Assembly: GCA_023380915.1 (NCBI GenBank)
Contig: JAMCSM010000160.1
Coordinates: 1 to 64,000 of the forward strand
Source of the DNA: Actinomycetota bacterium
GTDB lineage: Bacteria; Actinomycetota; Humimicrobiia; Humimicrobiales; Humimicrobiaceae
Direction of reading: 5' to 3'
DNA: 64,000 bases
Shown here: positions 9,300 through 17,896 of the stretch, piece after piece
How the letters are laid out: each line of letters starts with the position of its first letter
Position numbering within the stretch: position 1 is the first letter of the stretch
The notes under the pieces: model-generated
Databases searched by the model: none
The model's input: only the letters and a program-made list of their open reading frames with translations
What the model was told of the DNA's origin: nothing
Translations under genes and position numbers: made by a program

Positions 9300-11196
9300 A
9301 TCGAGTAGGAGGAGGACTTCGTCCTCCGACCTCTCACACCACCGTACGTACCGTTCGGTATACGGCGGTTGAATAATTTAACGAATTAAACTGTATCTTT
9401 CTACCAGATTTATAAGCCCCCTGTCTCTGAAGTAGGCAATTCCCATTACTGTATTTAACTGTGGTGTCTTTGACAGCCTCCAGTACTTCTTTCTGCACCA
9501 GGCTATTCTTGCCTGAAAGCTTGGAAGCTCCATACCCATAAGTTTTCTAAATTTTGTTCTGGGCTTTTTCCAGTGTTTCCAGACAATTACCCTTAACTTT
9601 CTTCTTATGTAGCTGTCCATGTCAGAGAGATATTCTTTCATATCAGCATACTTAAAGTAATTTAGAAATCCTCTCATAGCTGTATTTATTTCTGAAATTA
9701 TGCTATCAAGAGAACGCCCTCTGTTTCTTTTAGTAGTGGCTCTTATTTTGTCTTTTGCTCTTTTTGCCACTCCAGCACCAAGTCTTAGGGACACTTTACC
9801 CTTGCTTGACACATAATAGCTATATCCCAGAAATTTTACTTTGTATGCTATAGCCACTTTACTCTTTGCTTCATTAACCTTAAGCTTTAATTTCTTTTCT
9901 ATAAACTTTACTATACTGCTGTAGGTTCTCTCTGCTGCTCTTTTTGACTTTAGGTAGATATTGCAGTCGTCTGCATAGCGGCAGAATTTATGACCTCTCT
10001 TTGTAAGTTCTTTATCAAGGTCGTCAAGGACTATGTTTGAAAGAAGTGGAGACAGAGGGCCACCCTGAGGTGTACCTTGCCCTCTTTCTATTACTACACC
10101 ATTTGTCATAATTCCTGCATTAAGGTATTGCCTTACAAGTTTTAATACTCTTTTATCAGCTACCTTTGCTGCAACTCTTGCCATAAGCATGTCGTGATTT
10201 ACCCTGTCAAAGAACTTTTCAATGTCAATATCTACCACCCATTTATATCCTTGCTCTATATAGTCTTTAGCTTTTAGCACTGCATCATGAGCGCATCTGG
10301 CTGGCCTAAAGCCGTAGCTATATTCAGAGAAATGACTGTCAAATATGGGAGATAGCTTCTGGGACATTGCCTGCTGTATTAACCTGTCAAGCACTGTTGG
10401 AATTCCAAGAGTACGTAGGCTGCCGTCTGGTTTTGGGATATTTGCCTCTCTTACCGGCATGGGTTTATATGTGCCAGAAAGTAGAAGAGATTTTACCAGC
10501 TGCCATTCCTGCCTAAGATAGCTTCTTAGAGATGATACTTCCATACCATCTATTCCTGCTGCACCTTTGTTTTCTTCTATTCTCTTTAATGCATTTAACA
10601 TATTTTGCCTTGCCAGTATCTCTTCCAGTAGTTGATACTTTTCTTCGCGAAGATTAGTTTTGGTTTGTGCCACAGATATGCTGGGCGCTCCCGAATAATC
10701 TTGCAGCTGCACCGCTACCTTTTCCGGACAGCTCTCAACTTTTGAGATTTTCTGCCTTCTATGCATATCCTTTGAACTTGCCAACTTTTCCTCCTATTAT
10801 CCTTCAGCCCTTCTTAAGGCTATCTCGACTATAGCCCTAATAATATGGCTTCTGCTGACTTCTGGCAGTTTAGTCATACATCACTGTATGAGTTTCTGTT
10901 TTACTTACAGAATACCTGCCAGACCTCCCCGGGTAAGAGCAAGTAACTTTTGCTCCATCTACCCTCCACATTTACTGACCTAACTTTGGCAAACTTAGGA
11001 CTTTGTCTTGAAAAGCAGACTTATCCAGTTATAGCCAGCCTTATATGTGGTTCGTGTTCCTAAGGTCAGAGCTTTGCCGCCGACTTCCTTCAGATTCTGC
11101 CTCACGACAGACACCCTTGTCTTAAGCTAATGGTTGGTGTTTGCCAACCCCCATAGTGGACTTTCACCACCGAGTTACTGCCCATGCCGGGCGCAC
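9300..11196 (-). mobile_element. Group II intron with encoded reverse transcriptase
   Basis: Transcribed on the minus strand. The 5' end at 11196 reads GTGCGCCCGGCATGGGC, the standard group II start. The 3' end near 9300 has a domain V hairpin (CCGCCGTATACC with GGTACGTACGGTGG, about 9340-9370), then a domain VI hairpin with the arms GGAGGAC and GTCCTCC, ending CCTACTCGAT. The intron carries its own reverse transcriptase at 9378-10784. It inserted 8 nt beyond a 13-bp stem-loop in the sugar operon, as expected of introns that target terminator-like hairpins (bacterial class C behaviour, inferred). Ends are accurate to a few bases. All parts look intact, so it may splice and move. Confidence 0.92.
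9378..10784 (-). CDS. ltrA: Group II intron reverse transcriptase/maturase
   Basis: A 468-residue intron-encoded protein. Reverse transcriptase blocks are visible: NKGAAGIDGM, PKPDGSLRTLGIPTVLDR, YGFRP, WVVDIDIEKFFD, GTPQGGPLSPLLSN and the catalytic RYADD near residue 277. After it comes a maturase (X) domain with the usual W/K-rich tail. There is no C-terminal HNH endonuclease, so mobility would rely on single-stranded DNA at forks. The start is TTG, 5 nt after an AGGAGG site. It is uninterrupted and should be active. It helps the intron RNA fold, splice and retrohome. Confidence 0.96.
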   Translation of the reverse strand: MASSKDMHRRQKISKVESCPEKVAVQLQDYSGAPSISVAQTKTNLREEKYQLLEEILARQNMLNALKRIEENKGAAGIDGMEVSSLRSYLRQEWQLVKSLLLSGTYKPMPVREANIPKPDGSLRTLGIPTVLDRLIQQAMSQKLSPIFDSHFSEYSYGFRPARCAHDAVLKAKDYIEQGYKWVVDIDIEKFFDRVNHDMLMARVAAKVADKRVLKLVRQYLNAGIMTNGVVIERGQGTPQGGPLSPLLSNIVLDDLDKELTKRGHKFCRYADDCNIYLKSKRAAERTYSSIVKFIEKKLKLKVNEAKSKVAIAYKVKFLGYSYYVSSKGKVSLRLGAGVAKRAKDKIRATTKRNRGRSLDSIISEINTAMRGFLNYFKYADMKEYLSDMDSYIRRKLRVIVWKHWKKPRTKFRKLMGMELPSFQARIAWCRKKYWRLSKTPQLNTVMGIAYFRDRGLINLVERYSLIR

Positions 11197-11204
11197 TCTT
11201 GTTT

Positions 11205-11240
11205 CATATATGCTGGGGACATCAAAACCCAGCATATATG
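11205..11240 (-). other. Stem-loop at the group II intron insertion site
   Basis: A perfect 13-bp stem (CATATATGCTGGG with CCCAGCATATATG) around a 10-nt loop, located 8 nt upstream of the intron 5' end on the minus strand. It lacks a U-tract directly after it, because the intron now begins there. It may be the terminator-like hairpin used as the intron target. It may also be an mRNA-stabilising hairpin between the binding-protein gene and the rest of the transporter operon. Confidence 0.75.
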
Positions 11241-11249
11241 ATATTAAAA

Positions 11250-11285
11250 GCGCACTGCTTCAATAAATGTAATATTTATTTGCGC
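11250..11285 (-). terminator. Stem-loop after the sugar-binding protein gene
   Basis: On the minus strand GCGCA and AATAAAT pair with ATTTATT and TGCGC, with a bulge on the 3' side, and the hairpin is followed by TTTT. It starts 15 nt after the stop of the binding-protein gene. It looks like an attenuator or partial terminator that would let the receptor be made in excess over the ATPase and permease. The role is inferred from position. Confidence 0.5.
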
Positions 11286-11299
11286 AAACTGCTGTTTCT

Positions 11300-12463
11300 T
11301 TAAGCACCCTGGCCTGTATCCAGAAATGTCTGAAGTGTTTCAGGAGTAACTACAAACATATCTGTCCACATATTACGGGCAGGAGGTAATACTCCATCCA
11401 TAAGATAATTAAATAATCTCACCGAAGTATCGTGACCTTCAGCAAAAGCATTTTGAGCAATTGCTGCTGCACATTCCCCTGCCTTTATGTATGGAGCAAG
11501 TTCTGGCACATAGAAGCAAACTACTTTTATCTGATCTGTTTTTCCAGCTTGTTTTACAGCTTCAATAACACCTGTCGGTCCACCAGCGGTATTATATACT
11601 GCTGCAAGATCAGGATTTGCTGTAATAAAATCTGTAACAGCGGTCAAAGCTTTATCTGCCTGATCCTGATTTTCTGCCTCACCTACTATTTTAATATCAG
11701 GATATTTTGCTTTAATAGTATCCACAAAACCAAGTCTTCTCTGCTCGTGGCCATATAATGAATAAAAACCTGTAACTATAGCTACTTTACCCTTGCCGCC
11801 AATTTCTTTTGCCAAAGCCTCTGCTGCAACTACACCGCCCTGATAAAGATCCTGACCAATGAAGAAAAGAGCCTTGTTTGGTTCTTTGGAATTGACGCAC
11901 CAGGAGCCAACAACTGAACCCTGGTCTACTGCACTGTCAACGAAAGGAATCATGCCTTCGTTGAATATCATGGTAGCAATTCCAGGATAACCTTTGGTTA
12001 CAAGAGTATTGATAGCTTCGCCATAATCACCAGACCCAAAAGTAGCACCAGGGATAATCCAGTCTACAATGGCGTTGTGCTTTGCAAGTTCTACCTTTGC
12101 TGCATCTACACCTGCATAAACTGCATCAAAAAACGGATTTGTCTGACCGCCAAGAACTCCTATCCTCACGGGCTCTTCAGGAATCCTGTCAACCGGTTTT
12201 ACAATCATCTCATCGTCAGGTTTATATAGTGAATCTGGCTTTACCTCAACGTAGGGCTTAAAATCTGCTGTCTTATAATATGGTGTCCATGCTTCTGTAG
12301 TTTCTGCAGCTTCCGTAGTTTCTGCAGCTGTTGTTTCGGGCGCTGCGGTAGTGCTGACAGCAGTTGTCTCAGTGGTTTGTGTTTTACATCCAAATAAGGA
12401 TATACTTCCTATAAGTGCAAGACACAAGCCTACTGAAAGAATAATTTTTAGCATCTTATTCAT
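11300..12463 (-). CDS. Sugar ABC transporter substrate-binding lipoprotein (RbsB family)
   Basis: A 387-residue periplasmic-binding-protein-fold receptor. The N-terminus is a lipoprotein signal with lipobox LFGC near residue 27. It is followed by a low-complexity Thr/Glu/Ala linker (about residues 30-58) that tethers the receptor to the membrane. The type 1 fold starts at VRIGVLGGQTNPFFDAV. The ATG at 12463 is chosen over a TTG 21 nt upstream because AAAGGAG lies just before the ATG and inside the longer reading. It delivers a sugar to the permease and ATPase encoded downstream, past the intron. The ligand is unknown. Confidence 0.9.
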   Translation of the reverse strand: MNKMLKIILSVGLCLALIGSISLFGCKTQTTETTAVSTTAAPETTAAETTEAAETTEAWTPYYKTADFKPYVEVKPDSLYKPDDEMIVKPVDRIPEEPVRIGVLGGQTNPFFDAVYAGVDAAKVELAKHNAIVDWIIPGATFGSGDYGEAINTLVTKGYPGIATMIFNEGMIPFVDSAVDQGSVVGSWCVNSKEPNKALFFIGQDLYQGGVVAAEALAKEIGGKGKVAIVTGFYSLYGHEQRRLGFVDTIKAKYPDIKIVGEAENQDQADKALTAVTDFITANPDLAAVYNTAGGPTGVIEAVKQAGKTDQIKVVCFYVPELAPYIKAGECAAAIAQNAFAEGHDTSVRLFNYLMDGVLPPARNMWTDMFVVTPETLQTFLDTGQGA

Positions 12464-12524
12464 GCTCTGCTTTCTCCTTTCCAAAAAGATTTACATTTTG
12501 TTTTTTTAACGGTAAAATTTTTTG

Positions 12525-12585
12525 GAGTTTGCTTATTTAATAAGGCTAAGGAAGACTGTCCAAGCTTTTTATTTTAAGCAAACTC
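12525..12585 (-). other. Large stem-loop in the leader of the binding-protein gene
   Basis: An 11-bp perfect stem (GAGTTTGCTTA with TAAGCAAACTC) encloses a 39-nt loop. Inside the loop AATAA and TTATT, and GCT and AGC, can extend the pairing. It lies between the UROD-like gene and the binding-protein gene on the minus strand. No U-run follows, so it is not a simple terminator. An mRNA processing or stabilising element is the best guess. Confidence 0.5.
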
Positions 12586-12654
12586 AACTTTTTTTATAAT
12601 TTATAATATGCGCCTCCTTTCTTTCAAAAAAAGGTAAAACCATTTTATTAAAAT

Positions 12655-13785
12655 TTAGCCATACCAATGGCCAATAAGTTTTCTGTCCCGATACTTTTTC
12701 ATGGAAACAAGCATTGCTTCTATATTTTCAAATGGGGTATCAGGCATGATAGAATTGCTGGGACCAGCAATATAACCCCCTCCATCATGATCAAGAGTCT
12801 CATAAATTTTCTTAATACCACTATCTATTTCTTTTACTGATGAATTTATCAGAAATTTTTGGATATCAATTCCGCCAAAAAAAGTAAGGTCTTTCCCGAA
12901 TTCTTTTTCAAGTCTTCGAATATTAAGTACCAAAGGTTGGAAATGAAGTACCTGCAGGCCACATTCTATAAGATCGGGTATAATATCCCATATGAATCCA
13001 CAGCTATGCATCATTACATGCATTTTATGGCTTCTTATTTTTTCAAATAATTTTTTATACCATGGCTTAAATAACGACCTGAAAATTTCCGGTTTAAATA
13101 CCAGTGTCTGTGAAAAACCAAGATCATCACTAAAAAAAATACCGTCCATGCCTGACTTGGCAAATCCATCAACGATTCCACAGAAAAAGTCACATATCAT
13201 CCATCCAAGTTTTTCTATTTTTTCCCTTTCAAGATATATATCCGTTAAGAAATCTTGCTCACCTCTTAAAGCTATCATCCTTTCAAAAAAGGTAGCCCAC
13301 CAGTGCCCCGCAAGATATACATCCGGATTTTTGCTCCTTGACATTTTTGCATTATCAAAACGCCCCTTTGCATAAGGATCAGGAAATTTTTTCATAAGGT
13401 CTTCAAGTTTGGGCCAATTTTTGATAAAGTCAGATTTACGCATTCCGCTGAAGACTCCTGGTTTATTTACATAATATATATAGAATTCATCTCTGCCGGG
13501 AGCAGGTTCAATAAAGTTCTCAGGCATATCATAATCCACTAGCATCAAATCATTTGAATAATTATCTAAAAGTTTTTCCAATTTTTTACCGTATTTTTGC
13601 CAGGTCTCATCAGCAACCCAATTGTACCAGCCTGGTATCATATCAGGGTTTTTTCTTTCAATAGCTTTTACAACTTCAGCCTTTCTTAACGGTTCAATCT
13701 TTTTAAATTTACTTTCCCTAATATTTCCTTCCAGTCGTTTATGACTTTTTGAAACATCTCTAACATCTATAAATTTACTTTCCAT
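12655..13785 (-). CDS. Uroporphyrinogen decarboxylase-fold protein, paralogue 2
   Basis: A 376-residue member of the UROD/MtaA superfamily. It has the MMHSCGFIWD segment near residue 258, with the zinc-binding His-x-Cys pair, and the FFGGIDIQKFL motif that follows in this family. The place of the third Cys ligand is taken by the GPSNSIMPDTPFEN segment, so zinc binding may be altered. It starts 11 nt after paralogue 3 and precedes the sugar receptor gene, so it is part of the same LacI-controlled operon. The reaction is unknown; methyl transfer from a methylated substrate is possible. Confidence 0.8.
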   Translation of the reverse strand: MESKFIDVRDVSKSHKRLEGNIRESKFKKIEPLRKAEVVKAIERKNPDMIPGWYNWVADETWQKYGKKLEKLLDNYSNDLMLVDYDMPENFIEPAPGRDEFYIYYVNKPGVFSGMRKSDFIKNWPKLEDLMKKFPDPYAKGRFDNAKMSRSKNPDVYLAGHWWATFFERMIALRGEQDFLTDIYLEREKIEKLGWMICDFFCGIVDGFAKSGMDGIFFSDDLGFSQTLVFKPEIFRSLFKPWYKKLFEKIRSHKMHVMMHSCGFIWDIIPDLIECGLQVLHFQPLVLNIRRLEKEFGKDLTFFGGIDIQKFLINSSVKEIDSGIKKIYETLDHDGGGYIAGPSNSIMPDTPFENIEAMLVSMKKYRDRKLIGHWYG

Positions 13786-13796
13786 CTATTCCTTTC

Positions 13797-14930
13797 TTAA
13801 CCTCTGAAAAATTTAACTATTCTTTGAGCGCTTTCCATTACGTTTCTATTGGTTGCTGTATACTGGCCTCTCTTTATTCCCAGATCTGGAGATACCGTAA
13901 ACTGCAAAACAAGCCCTTCGGGACTTAATTTTTCTTTTATCTGTTTTAGGTAATCTTCAACCTCTGCTTCCACGGGAATGATATCTCCCGCTACAAGACA
14001 AATCTTTTTTTTGCACAAACCATCCTGGAGAACAGCAGCACTATCCACATCACCCAGCATATAATTATGCACCGCTCTCACTGAAGAAATATTTGAGTAA
14101 TTTTCAATTTGATGATTTGCATTGCCGCACCAGTGAACCATACCGCTGCCAAAAGCTTCGAAAAGTTTTTCATATTTTTTTACCACAAACTTTTTAAATA
14201 AATCCGGAGATAGTATGACCGCATCATCATCGGAAAACCATATCCCGATGCCTTCAGGTGTTTTCACGTTAATAAGTCCGTTTGAAGAATCCGTTTTCTC
14301 TCCGTTATATTTTTTTTGCAGATTTACCCACTCTATTAATGTGTCTGTAACCACTTCAAATAAATAATCGATTGAATCCGGATTATCCTTCATCCAGTAA
14401 AAAAGATTTTCATATCCAGCTATAAGCGATATACAGTCTAGTGTACTCTGCATGTCAGTTACGCCTACAGGGATTTCGCTGTTTTCTTTAAAAAATTTTA
14501 TGGTATCCAGAACTTTTTTTGATAAGGAGTTACTGAAAAAATCCGGAATTTTTATTTTCTTTATATCTTCTAAAGATTTTATACCGGTAGTGGTGCAGGC
14601 AGGGTCATCGGACTTAAAAAATTTGATATCGCATCCGAAAAGATGTGGAACTACTCCTACTCCATACCATGGCATTAAATAAGGGATATAATCATCTTCA
14701 ACTTTGTTTAAATGTTCCTCTATGCCCTTTTCTTGAAATTCAAGCATACTTGCCGGATTATCAAAAATATCTTCAGGTATTTCTTTTGGTGAATGACCTG
14801 TTAACCAGTAAGAATTAGTCTGTAAAATAAGCGGTACCTCACTGAAGTCTTTTATCTCATATCTGAATGCTTTATTTATTCTTTCAACTGAGTCCCTGTA
14901 TTTTTGAGAGTTAAAATAATTTGAAATCAT
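13797..14930 (-). CDS. Uroporphyrinogen decarboxylase-fold protein, paralogue 3
   Basis: A 377-residue, more diverged UROD-superfamily protein. The MVHWCGNANHQIENY segment near residue 264 carries His-x-Cys, followed by a GDIIPVEAEVEDYL block as in the other paralogues. It is the first structural gene after the LacI-type regulator (51 nt away) and has a clear GGAG site. With paralogues 1 and 2 it makes three different members in one sugar operon. That argues for distinct subunits or sequential steps rather than redundancy. No corrinoid protein is encoded in the window. Confidence 0.76.
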   Translation of the reverse strand: MISNYFNSQKYRDSVERINKAFRYEIKDFSEVPLILQTNSYWLTGHSPKEIPEDIFDNPASMLEFQEKGIEEHLNKVEDDYIPYLMPWYGVGVVPHLFGCDIKFFKSDDPACTTTGIKSLEDIKKIKIPDFFSNSLSKKVLDTIKFFKENSEIPVGVTDMQSTLDCISLIAGYENLFYWMKDNPDSIDYLFEVVTDTLIEWVNLQKKYNGEKTDSSNGLINVKTPEGIGIWFSDDDAVILSPDLFKKFVVKKYEKLFEAFGSGMVHWCGNANHQIENYSNISSVRAVHNYMLGDVDSAAVLQDGLCKKKICLVAGDIIPVEAEVEDYLKQIKEKLSPEGLVLQFTVSPDLGIKRGQYTATNRNVMESAQRIVKFFRG

Positions 14931-14981
14931 TTTAATTGACTCCTTTATTTTTAAAATTTACTTAAAATTTTTAAAAATTAT

Positions 14982-15992
14982 TTAAACTATCTTTTTACAG
15001 CTATTTCGGATAACAAGCTCGGTAGGTATTTCATATACTTTTTTTACAACCTCTTTTTTCTCAATCAGTTGAATCAAAAGAGAAACTGCAATACTGCCTA
15101 TATCTTCTACTGGTTGTTTTATAGTTGTTAAAGGTACACTTAATTCAGAAACCAAAGGAATATCATCAAAACCAATAAGTGAAATGTTTTCAGGAATTTT
15201 CAAGCCCATTTTATAAATAGCACTTTCTGCTCCCAGCGCCATTTCATCATTACAAGCAAAAATTGCTGTTGGTGGATTTACTAATGACATTAATTCTTTG
15301 GTAGCTAAGAAACCGGAGCTGAATGAATTATCTCCAAGCAGTATAAATCTTTCATTTAATTGAATACCATGTGCAGCCAGAGCTTCTTTATAACCTTCAA
15401 GACGTTCCCGGGCAAAAGTTCTACTAGGTATGCAGGTTATTATACCGATTTTTTTATGCCCCAAACTAATAAGATAGTTTGTCGCCTGGTAACCACCCAT
15501 CTTATCTGTAGCTTTAACAACACAGAAATCCCGGTATGGGCTATTTGGGGTAATAAGAATAGTAGGTATATTGTTTTTTCCAAGGTAATTGAGAAGAAAT
15601 TCATCATCCCCTCCAGGAGGTGCAAAAATATAGCCGTCTATATGTCTTTGCAAATATAATGCCAATATTTTCTCACTTTCTTTTTTATCAGATTCAACCG
15701 GATAAACAACACTAATATAACCTTTCGCCTTGCATTTACTTAAAATCATGCTAATTAATTCTGATGCATAAGGAGAACCCAGCCTTGGTACTATTAAGCC
15801 AATAGCTTTTAGTTTGTTAGATACGAGTCTTTGAGCAGAAATATTTGGTAGAAAGTTTGTTTCTTTGATAATTTTCAAGACTTTTTCATAAGTTGCTTTT
15901 GAAACTGAAGGTTCGCTATTAATCACTCTTGAAACAGTCTTGGGAGACACTCCTGCTTTTGTAGCTATCTCATAAATTGTTATTTTTTCCAC
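14982..15992 (-). CDS. LacI-family transcriptional regulator
   Basis: A 336-residue repressor. The N-terminal helix-turn-helix reads TIYEIATKAGVSPKTVSRVIN (first 25 residues), followed by a hinge with PNISAQRL and a periplasmic-binding-like sugar sensor domain (GLIVPRLG onward, then LIGFDDIPLVSEL). The start is GTG after AAAGGTGG. It heads the sugar operon and two near-palindromic operators lie on its own promoter, so it most likely represses itself and the operon until a sugar binds. The inducer is unknown. Confidence 0.94.
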   Translation of the reverse strand: MEKITIYEIATKAGVSPKTVSRVINSEPSVSKATYEKVLKIIKETNFLPNISAQRLVSNKLKAIGLIVPRLGSPYASELISMILSKCKAKGYISVVYPVESDKKESEKILALYLQRHIDGYIFAPPGGDDEFLLNYLGKNNIPTILITPNSPYRDFCVVKATDKMGGYQATNYLISLGHKKIGIITCIPSRTFARERLEGYKEALAAHGIQLNERFILLGDNSFSSGFLATKELMSLVNPPTAIFACNDEMALGAESAIYKMGLKIPENISLIGFDDIPLVSELSVPLTTIKQPVEDIGSIAVSLLIQLIEKKEVVKKVYEIPTELVIRNSCKKIV

Positions 15993-16034
15993 TAAAGCCC
16001 ACCTTTAAAAATAATTTATTAAAAGATAAATAAG

Positions 16035-16048
16035 TGACATCGGTGTCA
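16035..16048. promoter_or_regulatory. LacI-type operator 1
   Basis: TGACATCGGTGTCA, a near-perfect 14-bp palindrome with the central CG usual for LacI-family sites. It lies about where transcription of the regulator would start, just downstream of the -10 box. Its twin is centred 32 bp away, about three helical turns, so two repressor dimers could bind the same face. Confidence 0.75.
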
Positions 16049-16051
16049 ATT

Positions 16052-16081
16052 ATTATAAAATAAAAATGACATCAGTGTCAA
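16052..16081 (-). promoter_or_regulatory. Consensus sigma-70-type promoter of the sugar operon
   Basis: On the minus strand TTGACA (16076-16081) and TATAAT (16052-16057) match both consensus boxes, with an 18-bp spacer. The -35 box lies inside operator 2, and operator 1 follows the -10 box, so repressor binding would directly block polymerase. It drives the LacI-type gene and probably the whole operon. Confidence 0.75.
16067..16080. promoter_or_regulatory. LacI-type operator 2
   Basis: TGACATCAGTGTCA, differing from operator 1 at one base. It overlaps the -35 box of the regulator promoter. It could also influence the divergent MBL-fold gene at 16252, although that is more than 150 bp away. 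Confidence 0.72.
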
Positions 16082-16251
16082 TAGTTTAGCAAATTAATTG
16101 TTTAGCAAATTAATTTTTAGAAAATTCTTTTATGTTATTTGAAACTCGTTGCTCATATAAAAATCTCTAAATGAAGGCATAATGACAAAATATCATCTTT
16201 TTAGTACACTGATACAAAAAATATGATATTTTTTAATTTTGAGGTGAAAAG

Positions 16252-16905
16252 ATGGCTTCTAAAACAAAAATTACTTTTTACGGTCAGTCAATGTTTATTA
16301 TTGGATCTGAAAATGGTACAAAAATTGGAATGGATCCCTATGATACACAGGTAAAATCAATCCTTCCCGATGTTTCTGCTGACGTCGTAACAATTTCTCA
16401 TTCTCATTTTGATCATTCGAATGTAGCGCTGTTTAAAGGAAATCCGGAAATTATAAAGGAACCCATAACTGCAAATATAAAGGGAATACAAATAACGGGT
16501 TTAGCAGCTTTTCATGATAACATTAAGGGCGGACTAAGGGGAAAGAATATTATATTCAAATTTGAGGTTGACAGTATTAAATTTGCTCATCTTGGAGATT
16601 ATGGTTCTGCTGATGAAAAAACAGTTTCTGAACTTAAAAACATGGATATTATTTTTATTCCTGTCGGGGGTATATATACTATTGACTATAGGGAAGCAAT
16701 AAAATTGATTAAGGAATTAAAACCAAAAATAGCTATCCCTATGCATTTCAGGGAAAAAGATACTCATATCGGTCTTGATGATATAACTTATTTTAAAAAT
16801 AATACTGGCAGTTTTAATAAAATAAAAGAGATTGATAAGAGTTTTGAAATAAACAAGGCGGAACTTCCTTCCGATACTGAAATATGGATTATGTACAGTT
16901 CTTAA
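16252..16905 (+). CDS. MBL-fold metal-dependent hydrolase (UPF0173/YtkL-like)
   Basis: A 217-residue compact metallo-beta-lactamase fold protein. It has the metal motif HSHFDHSN near residue 60, HLGDYG near 124 and PMHFREKD near 163. It resembles the YtkL/UPF0173 family of predicted hydrolases with unknown substrates. It starts with ATG after GAGGTG. It reads away from the LacI operon and its stop codon overlaps that of radC on the other strand by 2 bp. Confidence 0.85.
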   Translation: MASKTKITFYGQSMFIIGSENGTKIGMDPYDTQVKSILPDVSADVVTISHSHFDHSNVALFKGNPEIIKEPITANIKGIQITGLAAFHDNIKGGLRGKNIIFKFEVDSIKFAHLGDYGSADEKTVSELKNMDIIFIPVGGIYTIDYREAIKLIKELKPKIAIPMHFREKDTHIGLDDITYFKNNTGSFNKIKEIDKSFEINKAELPSDTEIWIMYSS

Positions 16906-17591
16906 ATCAAATCTTTCTGCCTGAAGCTGTAATAACCGTTTTCTGCAACTATTATATGGTCAAGCATGTTTATACCCATAATAGAGCATGACCGGCAAAG
17001 CCTGTTTGTAACTTCAATATCATCAGATGAAGGCTCAGGGTCTCCACTGGGATGATTGTGAATAAAAATTACTGATGCCGCACTTGCCTGAATGGCAGGT
17101 TTTAAAACTTCCCTTGGATGAACTATGGAAGATGTCAAACTTCCCTGTGAAATTAAAATATCCTTGATAATCTTATTTTTTATGTCAAGCAGGATAACTT
17201 TGAATTGTTCTTTTTTTAAATCCTTCATTAAAGGAATATAATAATTAGCTACTTCCTCGCTGCACCTGAACCTGGTATTATTTCCATTTGAGGCAGATAT
17301 TGCCCTTTTACCAAGCTCAAAAACAGCCATAATTTGTGTTGCTTTAGAAATACCTACTCCACTGATTGATATAAGTTCATCAAAAGATGTGTTAATGAGA
17401 TTTTTAAGGTTATCAAATTTAGAAATTATATTTTTGGCAAGATCAATTGCAGTAAGTTTCCATTTTCCATTATTAATTCCAATACCAATGATTACTGCAA
17501 TCAGTTCGGCATTGGTTAAATATTCAGCACCATATTTTATTAGCTTTTCCCTTGGTCTTTCATCCTCGGGCCAGTTTCTGATAGAGTTCAA
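16902..17591 (-). CDS. radC: RadC family JAB-domain protein
   Basis: A 229-residue protein with an N-terminal helix-hairpin-helix region (ISGVGISKATQIMA near residue 70) and a C-terminal JAB/MPN metalloprotease-like domain with the motif HNHPSGDPEPSSDD. The conserved N-terminus NWPEDERPREKL is complete. The start is a TTG that overlaps the TGA of an 18-codon upstream ORF, and no good ribosome-binding site is visible. Members were named for DNA repair, but the biochemical role is unclear. Confidence 0.9.
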   Translation of the reverse strand: MNSIRNWPEDERPREKLIKYGAEYLTNAELIAVIIGIGINNGKWKLTAIDLAKNIISKFDNLKNLINTSFDELISISGVGISKATQIMAVFELGKRAISASNGNNTRFRCSEEVANYYIPLMKDLKKEQFKVILLDIKNKIIKDILISQGSLTSSIVHPREVLKPAIQASAASVIFIHNHPSGDPEPSSDDIEVTNRLCRSCSIMGINMLDHIIVAENGYYSFRQKDLI

Positions 17592-17896
17592 ATTTTGGAA
17601 ATTAAATTATTATTTGCTAAAAGTCTTTTTTTTATTTCTGTCATAAATAAAAAATAATCATTGATTTGAAAACAAGTAAACATAAATTAAATATTTGATT
17701 AAAAATCTGATTTTTATGGTTTTTAAATATGTAATTATTTAAAAACTGATTATATTTGAATAATAGCATATTTATGTTAATATGTAAATTATTATTTTAT
17801 TTTTAAAATCGCAGTAAAAAACACCGTAAATATTTTAAATTAAAGCAGTTAAGTAATACTGGAAATATCTTGAATTAAGATTCAGATTTCTTAAAA
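17592..17896. other. AT-rich gap between radC and the GGDEF/HD-GYP gene
   Basis: About 300 bp of very AT-rich sequence. The only thing noted is an 18-codon ORF on the minus strand (17588-17644) ending at the radC start. The rest shows no gene, RNA or clear terminator. Confidence 0.5.
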
